Assembly (NCBI GenBank): GCA_963717635.1 | Contig: OY970347.1 | Location: 1,922,001 to 1,986,000, forward strand | Origin: JALZKA01 sp963717635 | Lineage (GTDB): Bacteria; Actinomycetota; Thermoleophilia; Solirubrobacterales; 70-9 | Length of the DNA stretch: 64,000 bases | Reading direction: 5' to 3' | Part shown: positions 1-7,414 of the stretch, piece by piece | How positions within the stretch are numbered: position 1 is the first letter of the stretch | Layout: each line of letters begins with the position of its first letter | Notes under the pieces: generated by a model | Databases searched by the model: none | What the model was told of the DNA's origin: nothing | Seen by the model: the letters and a program-made list of their open reading frames with translations, nothing else | Translations under genes and position numbers: made by a program

Positions 1-356
1 GCGTCCGCGATCCCGAGTGTCTCCAGCCGCCGCCGCGACCAGGCGCTGATCCGCCCGGCGAAGAGCGGCGCAAGCCAGCCCGCGTCATCGGTCGGGATCA
101 GGTGGGCGGTCATGCGCATCACCCAGGTGCGCAGGATCGAGCGCTCCTCGACGCGCGCCGCCTCCACGCTCTCCGCGGTGAGCTTGCGCGACCGGGCTCG
201 CAGCTGCAGCCTGCCGGCTCGGGGCTCCTGCGCCTGCGCGCCCGCGATCGCGCGCAGGATCTCGGCCGGATGGTCGCCGCCGGCGGGGCGGTGGAGCAAT
301 TGCGAGCGAGCCCGGAGCGGGGCCAGCCGCGATGCATCGAGCGCCCGAGCGCTCAG
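1..356 (-). CDS. Winged-helix DNA-binding domain protein (HTH_42/YcaQ-like), N-terminal part, runs off the left edge
   Basis: The reading frame gives an N-terminal stretch with 'ILRAIAGAQAQEP' followed by 'RTWVMRMTAHLIPTDDAGWL', the order seen at the start of the HTH_42 winged-helix family (the family's GLQAQ...R.T.HL..ADD pattern). Members related to AlkX/YcaQ are DNA glycosylases acting on crosslinks, but many actinobacterial members are uncharacterised. No ATG, GTG or TTG lies in frame near the N-terminus. A CTG overlaps the TGA of the upstream gene as CTGA and has a strong AGGAAGG about five bases upstream, so I place the start there. It would be the third gene of an operon with the acyl-CoA dehydrogenase. 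The C-terminal two thirds lie outside the window. Confidence 0.72.
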   Translation of the reverse strand, partial: MSARALDASRLAPLRARSQLLHRPAGGDHPAEILRAIAGAQAQEPRAGRLQLRARSRKLTAESVEAARVEERSILRTWVMRMTAHLIPTDDAGWLAPLFAGRISAWSRRRLETLGIAD

Positions 357-715
357 CGAGCCTTCCTCAGCTGCGAGCGTGCCTCGCGCTTGGCGATGAC
401 CTGGCCGACCAGCTGCTGGATCTTCTGGTCGCCCTCGACCCGCACGTGGCCTTGGTCGAAGGCCTCGTGCCAATGGCCGATCTTGCCGTCGGCCGCCAGT
501 TCGTTGAAGTGCGAGCGCGGAATCGAAACGTGCAGGCGCTCGTCCTCCGCGTAGCCCTTCGACACCTTCGGGCCCGGCAGCTCGACCCGGTAGAGCTGAA
601 TGTCGCCCCTGCCACGCAGCTCGAGCCCGATCACCAGCTTCAGGTTGGCCAGCGCCGGCACCTCTTCCCGGATGCCCGCTACGGCCTGTTCGATCAGCTC
701 GCCGGTGCTGGGCAT
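353..715 (-). CDS. Small SCP2-like (sterol carrier) domain protein
   Basis: A 120-residue protein with a single alpha/beta domain. The middle reads as GRGDIQLYRVELPG, then DERLHVSIPRSHFNEL, then GHVRVEGDQKIQQLV. This is the spacing of SCP2 sterol-binding folds (a glycine turn, a strand/helix with conserved Ser/Phe, then the G-x-V-x-V-x-GD signature near the end). SCP2-fold proteins bind acyl-CoAs or hydrophobic ligands. The ATG lies two bases after the stop of the acyl-CoA dehydrogenase, so the two are translationally linked and a role in acyl-CoA handling is a reasonable inference. The family call is from motif spacing only. Confidence 0.6.
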   Translation of the reverse strand: MPSTGELIEQAVAGIREEVPALANLKLVIGLELRGRGDIQLYRVELPGPKVSKGYAEDERLHVSIPRSHFNELAADGKIGHWHEAFDQGHVRVEGDQKIQQLVGQVIAKREARSQLRKAR

Positions 716-717
716 GC

Positions 718-1914
718 CTAGATCTTGTGCCGCTCCAAGAGCTTCTTGCCGATCACCATCTTCTGGATCTCGGAAGTCCCCTCCCCGATTAGCAGCAGCG
801 GCGCGTCGCGGTAGATGCGCTCGATCTCGTACTCCTTCGAGTAGCCGTAGCCACCGTGGATCCGAAGCGCCTCCTCGGCGTTCGCGTGGGCGGCCTCCGA
901 CGCGAAGAGCTTCGCCATCCCGGCCTCGATGTCGGAGCGCTCGCCGGCGTCCTTCATCCGCGCCGCCTTGCGGGTCAGCAGCCTGGCGGCCTCCAACCGA
1001 GTCCCCATCTCGGCGAGCTTGAAGGTGATCGCCTGGTGCTGCGCGATCGGCTTGCCAAAGGCCTTCCGCTCCTGGCTGTAGCGCAGGGCGAGCTCGAGCG
1101 AGCGCTGGGCGACGCCGACGCCGCGGGCGGCGACGTTGACGCGGCCGAGCTCGAGGCTGTCCATCATCTGGCCGAAGCCCTTGCCGACGCCGTCGGGCCC
1201 GCCAAGGATGTGGTCGTCGGTCACCTTGAAGCCGTCGAAGACGAGCTCGGTGGACTCGACTCCCTTGTAGCCCATCTTCTTGATCGGCGGCGGGATCGTC
1301 AGGCCGGGAACCTCGGACTCGCCGGGCTCCTTCTCGCAGATGAAGCAGGTCATGCCCTTGTACGGGGGGTCGGCCGTGGGGTCGGTCTTCACCAGGACGA
1401 ACACCAGGCCGGAGCGAAGGCCATTCGTGACCCACATCTTCTGGCCGTTGATCTCCCAGCCGCCGTCGACTTGCTTGGCGGTTGTCTTGATGCCCTGGAC
1501 GTCGGAGCCAACCTCCGGCTCCGAGAGCGAGAACGCGCCGCGGATCTCGCCGGTGGCCATCCGCGGCAGGTACTTCTGCTTCTGCTCGTCGGTGCCGAAC
1601 TTCATCAGCAGGTAGGAGCCGATGAAGTGGGTGTTGACCACCCCAGAGATCGAGATCCAGCCGCGCGAGAGCTCCTCGACGATCATCGCGTAGGTGGTTA
1701 GGTCGAGGCCCATGCCCCCGTACTCCTCGGGGATCGTGACCCCGAACAAGCCGAGCTCTTTCATCTGCTCGACGATCGGCTCCGGGAACTTGTCCTCGTG
1801 GTCGTACTCCTCGGCCACCGGGAGGATCTCCTTGTCGACGAACTGGCGCACCATCTCGGTGATCGCCTGCTGTTCGTCGGTCAGGTCCTGATAGGTCGCG
1901 GTCGCTACGGCCAT
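718..1914 (-). CDS. Acyl-CoA dehydrogenase
   Basis: A full-length (398 aa) FAD-dependent acyl-CoA dehydrogenase that introduces the alpha-beta double bond in acyl-CoA thioesters. The N-terminal helical domain runs to about residue 120. FSLSEPEVGSDVQGIKT is the family's substrate/FAD-binding strand. GGYGYSKEYEIERIYRDA and GEGTSEIQKMV near the C-terminus match the signature carrying the catalytic glutamate and the FAD-contacting region. The length is typical of the short/medium/branched-chain class. Substrate chain length cannot be told from sequence alone. It heads an operon with the SCP2-like and winged-helix genes. The start is the ATG shortly after a CAGGAGCC ribosome-binding stretch. Confidence 0.93.
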   Translation of the reverse strand: MAVATATYQDLTDEQQAITEMVRQFVDKEILPVAEEYDHEDKFPEPIVEQMKELGLFGVTIPEEYGGMGLDLTTYAMIVEELSRGWISISGVVNTHFIGSYLLMKFGTDEQKQKYLPRMATGEIRGAFSLSEPEVGSDVQGIKTTAKQVDGGWEINGQKMWVTNGLRSGLVFVLVKTDPTADPPYKGMTCFICEKEPGESEVPGLTIPPPIKKMGYKGVESTELVFDGFKVTDDHILGGPDGVGKGFGQMMDSLELGRVNVAARGVGVAQRSLELALRYSQERKAFGKPIAQHQAITFKLAEMGTRLEAARLLTRKAARMKDAGERSDIEAGMAKLFASEAAHANAEEALRIHGGYGYSKEYEIERIYRDAPLLLIGEGTSEIQKMVIGKKLLERHKI

Positions 1915-1949
1915 GGCTCCTGTCTCAATCTCGTGGTGCGGCAGGAGGA

Positions 1950-1955
1950 TACTTT
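1950..1955 (+). promoter_or_regulatory. Putative -10 hexamer TACTTT, leaderless-type position
   Basis: TACTTT ends six bases before the ATG of the following SnoaL-like gene. An AGGAGG also lies upstream but 13 bases from the ATG, which is far for a ribosome-binding site, so the leaderless reading is preferred but not certain. Confidence 0.35.
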
Positions 1956-1961
1956 CCCCGG

Positions 1962-2402
1962 ATGGCCGAGCCTGATCTGCAAACGTTGTTCCGCGCCGTG
2001 ATGGAGGAACTGGCAGGTGACGACGGCGACCTCGGCTACATGCACGAGTCGCTGCCAGCCCTGTCGGCGTGGGCGCGCGAGTTCGCGGCGCCGGACTTTG
2101 TGTGCGCGATGTGCCCCCTGCCTCCCACCCCGCCGACCGTCTGGCCCGGCGTGGACGGCATCACGAAGGCGTGGGACGACTACGGCGGATCGTTTGCGGG
2201 CGTGCGTGCCCGGCTGGTCGAGATCCGCGAATCGGACACCCACACCACGGTCATCGTCGACCAGCAGGCGAAGACGCGCCATGACGGCGTTGCGATCAGC
2301 CAGCCCAGCGCAATGGTCTTCGAGTTCAAGGATGGCCAGGTCAGCCGGATCGAGTTCCACCTGGATCGCGCCGAGGCGCTGCGCGTCGCCGGGCTCGCCT
2401 GA
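1962..2402 (+). CDS. SnoaL/NTF2-like fold protein
   Basis: A 146-residue protein with the layout of a cone-shaped NTF2-like domain: an N-terminal helix pair, PPTVWPGVDGITKAWDDY (the helix in which SnoaL-like proteins carry 'G.e.i..f...'), then alternating strands ending in FEFKDGQVSRIEFHLDRAEAL. That last stretch is the typical final strand pair ('f.dGkI.r...y.D'). Such proteins are small cyclases, isomerases or ligand carriers, and no active-site assignment is possible here. It is transcribed divergently from the acyl-CoA dehydrogenase and stands alone. The downstream gene is convergent and starts its 3' end four bases after this stop. Confidence 0.6.
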   Translation: MAEPDLQTLFRAVMEELAGDDGDLGYMHESLPALSAWAREFAAPDFVCAMCPLPPTPPTVWPGVDGITKAWDDYGGSFAGVRARLVEIRESDTHTTVIVDQQAKTRHDGVAISQPSAMVFEFKDGQVSRIEFHLDRAEALRVAGLA

Positions 2403-2406
2403 GCGT

Positions 2407-2850
2407 CTACAGCTCCCACGCAAAGCAGCGCGAGGTCCAGCTCGGGTGCTCGCGCTCGTAGAAGCGGTGGGCGTCGGCACGGTCGTCACCGGAGTCGAGC
2501 TCGAGGTGCGAGGCCCCGCGCTCCTTCGCCCAGGCCTTGGCCGCATCCAAGAGCGCCTTGCCGACGCCCTCGGAGCGCCGGGCCGGGTCGACCGCGAGGT
2601 CCTCGACCCAGGCGCGATACCCATAGCGCACTGAATGCATGTCCTGATAGGCGGTGGCGAAGCCGATTATCGCGTCGGCATCCTCGGCGACGAGGACCGC
2701 GGCGTCGTGCGACCCGATCGCCTGGCGGATTGCCACCTCGGCGCGCCGCTCGTCCCATTGGGCAGGGCGCGACCCCGGCGGCGCGAAGAGCCACTCGTAG
2801 AGGCGCAGCAGGTCTGTTTCTTCGCCGGGCCGCGCGGCCCGCACCTGCAC
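2407..2850 (-). CDS. GNAT-family N-acetyltransferase
   Basis: A 147-residue single-domain acetyltransferase. VRAARPGEETDLLRLY is the usual GNAT opening strand and helix. WVEDLAVDPARRSEGVGKAL contains motif A: the beta4 strand followed by the acetyl-CoA pyrophosphate loop R-R-x-x-G-V-G. The C-terminal DAHRFYEREH matches the motif B 'A..fYer.GF' pattern. It transfers acetyl from acetyl-CoA to an unknown amine. The GTG chosen begins the GNAT core. A longer frame exists upstream but would overlap the HhH gene. It sits 10 bases downstream of that gene on the same strand. Confidence 0.82.
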   Translation of the reverse strand: MQVRAARPGEETDLLRLYEWLFAPPGSRPAQWDERRAEVAIRQAIGSHDAAVLVAEDADAIIGFATAYQDMHSVRYGYRAWVEDLAVDPARRSEGVGKALLDAAKAWAKERGASHLELDSGDDRADAHRFYEREHPSWTSRCFAWEL

Positions 2851-2860
2851 ACCCTGGGAG

Positions 2861-3184
2861 TTAGACGTTGCCACTCCAGCGCAGGATCTCACGAACACCA
2901 GGCGTGAGGCCGTAGAACCCGTCGATTTCGGACAGCGCCGAGATGCCGCCCCGCCGCTCGCGCTGGGAGATGAAGCGCGCGGCCTGGCCGACGGAGACGC
3001 CAAGCGCGATCAGGCCCTCGAAGTCGACCTCGTTCAGGTCGACGCGGGAGCCATTTATGGATTGCGATGAGGTGGGCTCGACTCCGTCCAGCGTGAACGC
3101 GGCACTGTCAACCTCGGCCGCCACAGGTGTCCGAAGGGCGATCCCCCCCGGAAGCCATTCCTCGACGCCGTACTCCCGTCCCAT
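2861..3184 (-). CDS. Small ComEA-like helix-hairpin-helix protein
   Basis: A 107-residue protein. The N-terminal half is unrecognised. The C-terminal half, from VDLNEVDFEGLIALGV to the end, follows the helix-hairpin-helix layout of ComEA-like domains: 'vdLN.a....L..lGvs...A..I...R...G.i..l.el....gl....e.l'. The usual glycines of the first hairpin are replaced (ALGVSVGQAARFI). HhH domains bind DNA backbone or act as small interaction modules. There is no signal peptide, so a competence receptor role is unlikely. It precedes the GNAT gene by 10 bases and probably shares its transcript. Confidence 0.6.
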   Translation of the reverse strand: MGREYGVEEWLPGGIALRTPVAAEVDSAAFTLDGVEPTSSQSINGSRVDLNEVDFEGLIALGVSVGQAARFISQRERRGGISALSEIDGFYGLTPGVREILRWSGNV

Positions 3185-3231
3185 CAGATCGGAAAGACTA
3201 GCCAGCCAGCCAGCTTCGCGCGCTACTCCGA

Positions 3232-3735
3232 TCAGCCGGCGAGCGGCGCGAGTTCGATCCCCGCATCCTGGAATTGCTGGTCGAGATCCCGCGCCGCCTC
3301 CTGGAACCCGACCGCGGCGGCCTGGAGCTCCGTGGCGCTTGCCTGCAGAGCGGCCTCGTCGCCGGCCTCGGCGGCGTCCGCAACCGGTGGGAACGCGGCG
3401 CCGTAGCCCTCGACGGCGGCGATCAGATCGTCGTGGATCGCCGCGACCTCGTCGGGCGCCTCGATCGCCTCGAGCTCACCGATCGCGCCCTCGATCTCAC
3501 TGACGATGTCCCGGACGCCGGCCACATACTGCTTGACGGAGTCGGGGTTCGCGAGTGGCGCACTCAACTGGTCGAGGCTCGCGAACGTCTCGAGCGCCGC
3601 CTCGGTCTGGTTGTCGTACTCGTCCGCCGTGAGCGGTTCCGATCCGCTGCTCGAGCCGTCATCATCGCCGCCGCAGGCCGCCACGACGAGCGCCGCCATC
3701 GCGACGAGCAGGCTCAGTGTCGTCCGCGCGAACAT
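3232..3735 (-). CDS. Small secreted lipoprotein, helical, unknown function
   Basis: A 167-residue protein. An N-terminal signal (LSLLVAMAALVVAACGG) ends in the lipobox V-A-A-C, so it is predicted to be lipidated on Cys21 and anchored outside the membrane. The mature part starts with an acidic/serine linker (GGDDDGSSSGS) and continues as alanine- and glutamate-rich helices. Two other lipoproteins in the window (45468 and 48243) have the same build and may be paralogues. I know no function for the family. Confidence 0.75.
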   Translation of the reverse strand: MFARTTLSLLVAMAALVVAACGGDDDGSSSGSEPLTADEYDNQTEAALETFASLDQLSAPLANPDSVKQYVAGVRDIVSEIEGAIGELEAIEAPDEVAAIHDDLIAAVEGYGAAFPPVADAAEAGDEAALQASATELQAAAVGFQEAARDLDQQFQDAGIELAPLAG

Positions 3736-3810
3736 CGGCAGTGCGGCAGCGTAACGCCGCCGGGCGGCGCTTCGTTAGCGTTCCGGACAAAGCTGAACAG
3801 GAGAACCCTT

Positions 3811-4860
3811 TTGAGAAATCCCCGAGACTTCGCCAAGCCGCTCGCGATCGGCGCGCCCGATCCGGTGCTGGAGGTCCCCTTCGGGCCTTCACGGATGATC
3901 CACTTCTTCGATGCCTCGAACGAGAAGATGGCCGCCAAGGTCCCGGACATGGCCGAGCAGGCCGACATCCTGCTCGGCAATCTCGAGGACGCCGTCCCGG
4001 TCGAAAAAAAGGAGGCGGCGCGCGAGGGCCTGGTGCGGGTCGCAAAGGAGGTCGACTTCGGCGAGACCGCGCTCTGGAGCCGGGTCAACTCGCTCGAGAG
4101 CCCCTGGGTCCTCGACGACCTGACGACGCTGGTCACCGAAATTGGCGACAAGCTGTCGGTGATCATGGTGCCGAAGGTCGAGGGCGCCTGGGACATCCAC
4201 TACGTGGACCGGCTGCTGGCACAGCTCGAGGCCAAGGCCGGGCTCGACCGGCCGATCCTGATCCACGCGATCCTGGAGACCGCGCAGGGAGTGGTCAACC
4301 TGGAGGAGATCGCGACCGCGAGCCCAAGGATGCAGGGGATGAGCTTCGGCCCGGCAGACCTCGCGGCGTCTCGACGGATGAAGACGACCCGGGTCGGCGG
4401 CGGCCATCCTGGCTATCTGGTCATCAACGACCCCGATCCCTCAGACGAGGACGCTCCCCGCGCGACCGCCCAGCAGGACCCCTGGCACTACTCGATCGCC
4501 CGCATGGTCGACGCCTGTGCCTCGGCCGGACTGTTGCCGTTCTACGGGCCCTACGGGGACATCAAGGATGTCGAGGGGTGCGAGGCCCAGTTCCGCGCCG
4601 CGTTTCTGCTCGGCTGTGTCGGGGCTTGGTCGCTGCATCCAGCCCAGATCGAGATCGCCAAGAGGGTCTTCTCCCCCGATCCGGAGGAGGTCAGGTTCGC
4701 GAAGAAGGTCATCGAGGCGATCCCCGACGGGCGCGGCGTCCACATGATCGACGGCAAGATGCAGGACGACGCGACGTGGAAGCAATGCAAGGTGATGGTC
4801 GAACTGGCCGAGATGCTGGCGCAGAAGGATCCTGAGCTGAAAGCGGCGTACGAGCTCTGA
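3811..4860 (+). CDS. HpcH/HpaI aldolase family CoA-ester lyase (malyl-CoA/beta-methylmalyl-CoA lyase-like)
   Basis: A 349-residue TIM-barrel lyase. LLGNLEDAVPVEKKEAAREG carries the Glu/Asp Mg-site motif 'LEDAV'. WSRVNSLESPW holds the conserved Arg. HAILETAQGVVNLEEIA holds the second metal-binding Glu. MSFGPADLAASRRMKTT matches the 'sfG.aDya.s' region of malyl-CoA lyases. These enzymes cleave (3S)-malyl-CoA or methylmalyl-CoA to acetyl- or propionyl-CoA plus glyoxylate, and some act as thioesterases. Substrate is not resolvable here. The TTG start is chosen because AGGAG precedes it by seven bases and no better start lies near. A thioesterase gene overlaps its stop. Confidence 0.82.
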   Translation: MRNPRDFAKPLAIGAPDPVLEVPFGPSRMIHFFDASNEKMAAKVPDMAEQADILLGNLEDAVPVEKKEAAREGLVRVAKEVDFGETALWSRVNSLESPWVLDDLTTLVTEIGDKLSVIMVPKVEGAWDIHYVDRLLAQLEAKAGLDRPILIHAILETAQGVVNLEEIATASPRMQGMSFGPADLAASRRMKTTRVGGGHPGYLVINDPDPSDEDAPRATAQQDPWHYSIARMVDACASAGLLPFYGPYGDIKDVEGCEAQFRAAFLLGCVGAWSLHPAQIEIAKRVFSPDPEEVRFAKKVIEAIPDGRGVHMIDGKMQDDATWKQCKVMVELAEMLAQKDPELKAAYEL

Positions 4861-5264
4861 CCACGCCGTTTCGCCACCGCCTGCGCGTTCGCTGGCACGA
4901 GTGTGACCCGCAGGGCGTCGTCTTCAACGCGAACCACCTTGCCTACGCTGACATCGCGATCACCGAGCTCTTCCGCGAAGCGTTCGGCGGCTGGCAGGTG
5001 CCGATGGACGAGCACGGGATCGACATGGTCGTGGCCGCAGCGAACGTCCGCTACCTCGCGCCGATGCGCTTCGACGAGGAGTTCGACCTGGTCGTGACCC
5101 TGATCCGGATCGGCGAGACCTCGACCACGATCCGGGTGGTCATGGAACGCGGCGGGGAGGCCGCTGCCGAGGTCGAAGTCCGACACGTGGTCGTGGACCC
5201 GGCGTCGCGCCGGAAGGCGCCGATCCCCGACAGCTTGCGCGAAGCCCTGCAGGCCTACGCCTGA
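4857..5264 (+). CDS. Acyl-CoA thioesterase, hotdog fold (4-hydroxybenzoyl-CoA thioesterase-like), CTG start
   Basis: The frame reads RVRWHECDPQGVVFNANHLA, the classic hotdog opening of the 4HBT family in which the Asp of the D-P/A-x-G-V-V motif is catalytic. Strands and a glycine-rich helix follow, about 135 residues in all, the family length. Only non-standard starts are available before the motif. The CTG overlapping the lyase TGA as CTGA gives a normal N-terminus (six residues before the first strand). A GTG at 4998 would delete the catalytic segment. Coupling to the lyase suggests it hydrolyses a CoA ester from the same pathway. Confidence 0.8.
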   Translation: MTTPFRHRLRVRWHECDPQGVVFNANHLAYADIAITELFREAFGGWQVPMDEHGIDMVVAAANVRYLAPMRFDEEFDLVVTLIRIGETSTTIRVVMERGGEAAAEVEVRHVVVDPASRRKAPIPDSLREALQAYA

Positions 5265-5275
5265 TCGCCGATGAT

Positions 5276-6940
5276 GTGCGGGTGAGCACCGAGTCGCACG
5301 AGATCGTCAAGCGACGGCGGATCTACGTCACCGGCCATCGCAACCCTGACCTTGACTCGATCGCTTCGGCGATCGGCTACGCCGAGCTGAAGGGCAGGCT
5401 CGACGCGGACAACGAGTACGTCCCGGTTCGGCTCGGCGAGGTCAACGACCAGACCGCCTGGGCTCTCGAGCGCAGCGGCGCCCGGTCGCCGACGGCCATG
5501 AGCCATGTCTTCCTGCGCGTGCGCGACGTGATGCGCGAGACCTTCCCCGTGGCCGGGCACGACGACCCGGTGCGCTCCGTCGGGCTGACGATGGCCCACT
5601 TAAACCTCGACATCGTGCCGATTGTCGACGCCGACGGGCGCCTGATCGGAGTGATGACCGAGCGGGCGTTGGCGCACCGCTACATCCGCGAGTCCCGCAC
5701 GACCTCGACCCTGGTCGACGCGCCGACGACCGTCGGCAAGATCGTCGAGGTGCTCGACGGCGAGCTCGTCAGCGGCGACGACCGAATGGTCGAAGGCCGG
5801 GTCTGGGTCCACTCGATCGACCCCGCGCATTCAGAGAGCAAGATCTCGTCCGGCGACGTGGTCGTGGTCGGCAACCGCGAGGACGCCCAGCGCCAGGCGC
5901 TCGAGCTCGGGGCCGCGCTGTTGGTGGCGTCGAACGGGGTCGGGCCGGGAGCCGAGATCCTCGAGCTCGCCGAAAGGCAGGGGGCAAGCGTCGTCGTGAG
6001 CCCGCTGGACAGCTACGTCTCGAGCCGGATGATCACCCTGGCGGCGCCGTGCCGGGCGCTCGCCGACACGGAGCCGCTCACGGTCGACCGCGACGACTTG
6101 GTCTCCGAGATCTCCGAGGACATCAAGGACGTGCACTACCGGGCAGCCGTCGCCGTCGACCGCGCCGGCAAGCCGGTCGGCCTGGTCACACGCTCGGACC
6201 TCGTCTCCCCCCGTCCGCGCCGCGTCCTTCTGGTCGACCACGCCGAACAGGCGCAAAGCGTGCCCGGCGTCGAGGAGGCCGAGATCGTCGAGATCCTCGA
6301 CCACCACCACATCGGGTCGATCGAGACGCGGGTGCCGGTGCGCGCGATCTTCGACCCGGTTGGCTCGACCGCGACGCTGGTCGTCGAGCGCTTTCGCCAG
6401 AACGGCATGGATCCGAGCCGGGAGTCAGCGACGATGCTGCTGGCCGCGGTCCTCTCCGACACCGTGTTGCTGAACTCCCCAACCGCAACCGACCGGGACC
6501 GGATCGTGGTCCAATTCCTCGAGCAGGCGCTCGGAGTGGATGCGATGGAGTTCGGCGGCGAGATGTTCGCGGCGGGCTCAGACGTGACCGGCGTATCCGC
6601 CGAGGACATCGTCGGCCGCGACGCGAAGGAGTACCAGCTCCCCGGCGGGGAGACGATCGCGATCGCTCAGATCGAGGTCGTCGGCAAGGGCCTGCTCGAC
6701 CGCGGCACCGAGCTACAGGAGGCGCTCGAGCGGATGCGCGAGCAGAACGACCACGTCCTGGCTGCGTTGATGGTCACCGACATCCTCTCGAAGGGAACCG
6801 ACCTGCTCGTCGCCGGCGACGCGGCGCCGGTCGAGCGTGCCTTCGGGAAGGAGATGGAGAACGGAGCCCTGCCTCTCCCGGCCGTGATGAGCCGGAAGAA
6901 GCAGGTCGCCCCGAAGCTCCTACGCGCGTTCTCTTCCTAG
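5276..6940 (+). CDS. Manganese-type inorganic pyrophosphatase with regulatory CBS/DRTGG insert
   Basis: A 554-residue family II pyrophosphatase that hydrolyses PPi. Order: a DHH-type domain beginning at YVTGHRNPDLDSIASA (metal-binding His and Asp residues), a first CBS motif near residues 85-130 (VPIVDADGRLIGVMTERAL), a DRTGG-like segment near 150-260, a second CBS motif around VAVDRAGKPVGLVTRSDLV, then the second metal segment VEILDHHHIGS with the DHH triplet. The C-terminal DHHA2 domain completes it. In CBS-PPases adenine nucleotides bind the CBS pair and tune activity. Two GTG codons six bases apart could start it. Confidence 0.88.
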   Translation: MRVSTESHEIVKRRRIYVTGHRNPDLDSIASAIGYAELKGRLDADNEYVPVRLGEVNDQTAWALERSGARSPTAMSHVFLRVRDVMRETFPVAGHDDPVRSVGLTMAHLNLDIVPIVDADGRLIGVMTERALAHRYIRESRTTSTLVDAPTTVGKIVEVLDGELVSGDDRMVEGRVWVHSIDPAHSESKISSGDVVVVGNREDAQRQALELGAALLVASNGVGPGAEILELAERQGASVVVSPLDSYVSSRMITLAAPCRALADTEPLTVDRDDLVSEISEDIKDVHYRAAVAVDRAGKPVGLVTRSDLVSPRPRRVLLVDHAEQAQSVPGVEEAEIVEILDHHHIGSIETRVPVRAIFDPVGSTATLVVERFRQNGMDPSRESATMLLAAVLSDTVLLNSPTATDRDRIVVQFLEQALGVDAMEFGGEMFAAGSDVTGVSAEDIVGRDAKEYQLPGGETIAIAQIEVVGKGLLDRGTELQEALERMREQNDHVLAALMVTDILSKGTDLLVAGDAAPVERAFGKEMENGALPLPAVMSRKKQVAPKLLRAFSS

Positions 6941-7392
6941 CCGAAGAACTGGGCGTACGTGGACTTGAGCTGCGCCTGGTCGGGCACCTTGAGGGTGGCA
7001 TCGGTAAACGGAGCGTCGCAGTACAGGGTCGCTTGCTGAGACAGACCAACTATTGGCGCAGTGAAGTCACCGCCAGCGAGATTATCTTCGGCTCGGGTGG
7101 CGCTGCCCGTCTTCGGCTTGAACTTGAGGTTCAGGCAGAGGACTTCGCCGCCCGCGATGAAATCGTGCCCCGTGACGCCCTTCGTCCTCACGACCTGAGA
7201 GTCGTGGTTCACGTGCAGGTAGGCGATCTTCATGTCCTTGGTCCCGACGACGCCGTTCTTGATGTCGCCCGAGTCAACCCTGTTCGAGCCCGGCAGCGCG
7301 ATCGCGCTTCCGGAAAGTGCGGCGACCAGCGCCACCACCGCAACGACTAACCCTCCGCGGCCCTCGACGGCTCGGGAGATTGCGCCACGCAT
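6937..7392 (-). CDS. Secreted protein with single SGDIKNG repeat motif
   Basis: A 151-residue predicted secreted protein. A signal peptide with hydrophobic core LVVAVVALVAALSGSAIAL is followed by VDSGDIKNGVVGTKDM, the short motif that is repeated many times in the 402-aa protein at 10237. The rest is a beta-rich domain with two cysteines (EVLCLNLKF, LYCDAPF). Function unknown. It is convergent with the pyrophosphatase gene and the two stop codons share CTAG. A GGAGG lies eight bases before the ATG, so this one is a leadered transcript. Confidence 0.65.
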   Translation of the reverse strand: MRGAISRAVEGRGGLVVAVVALVAALSGSAIALPGSNRVDSGDIKNGVVGTKDMKIAYLHVNHDSQVVRTKGVTGHDFIAGGEVLCLNLKFKPKTGSATRAEDNLAGGDFTAPIVGLSQQATLYCDAPFTDATLKVPDQAQLKSTYAQFFG

Positions 7393-7414
7393 ATGTGCCT
7401 CCTCTGATTGGGAC

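Noticed and set aside
7111..7123. GAAC-TTGAG-GTTC near the small secreted protein gene
   Set aside because: Five-base spacer and position inside the coding region; no promoter nearby.
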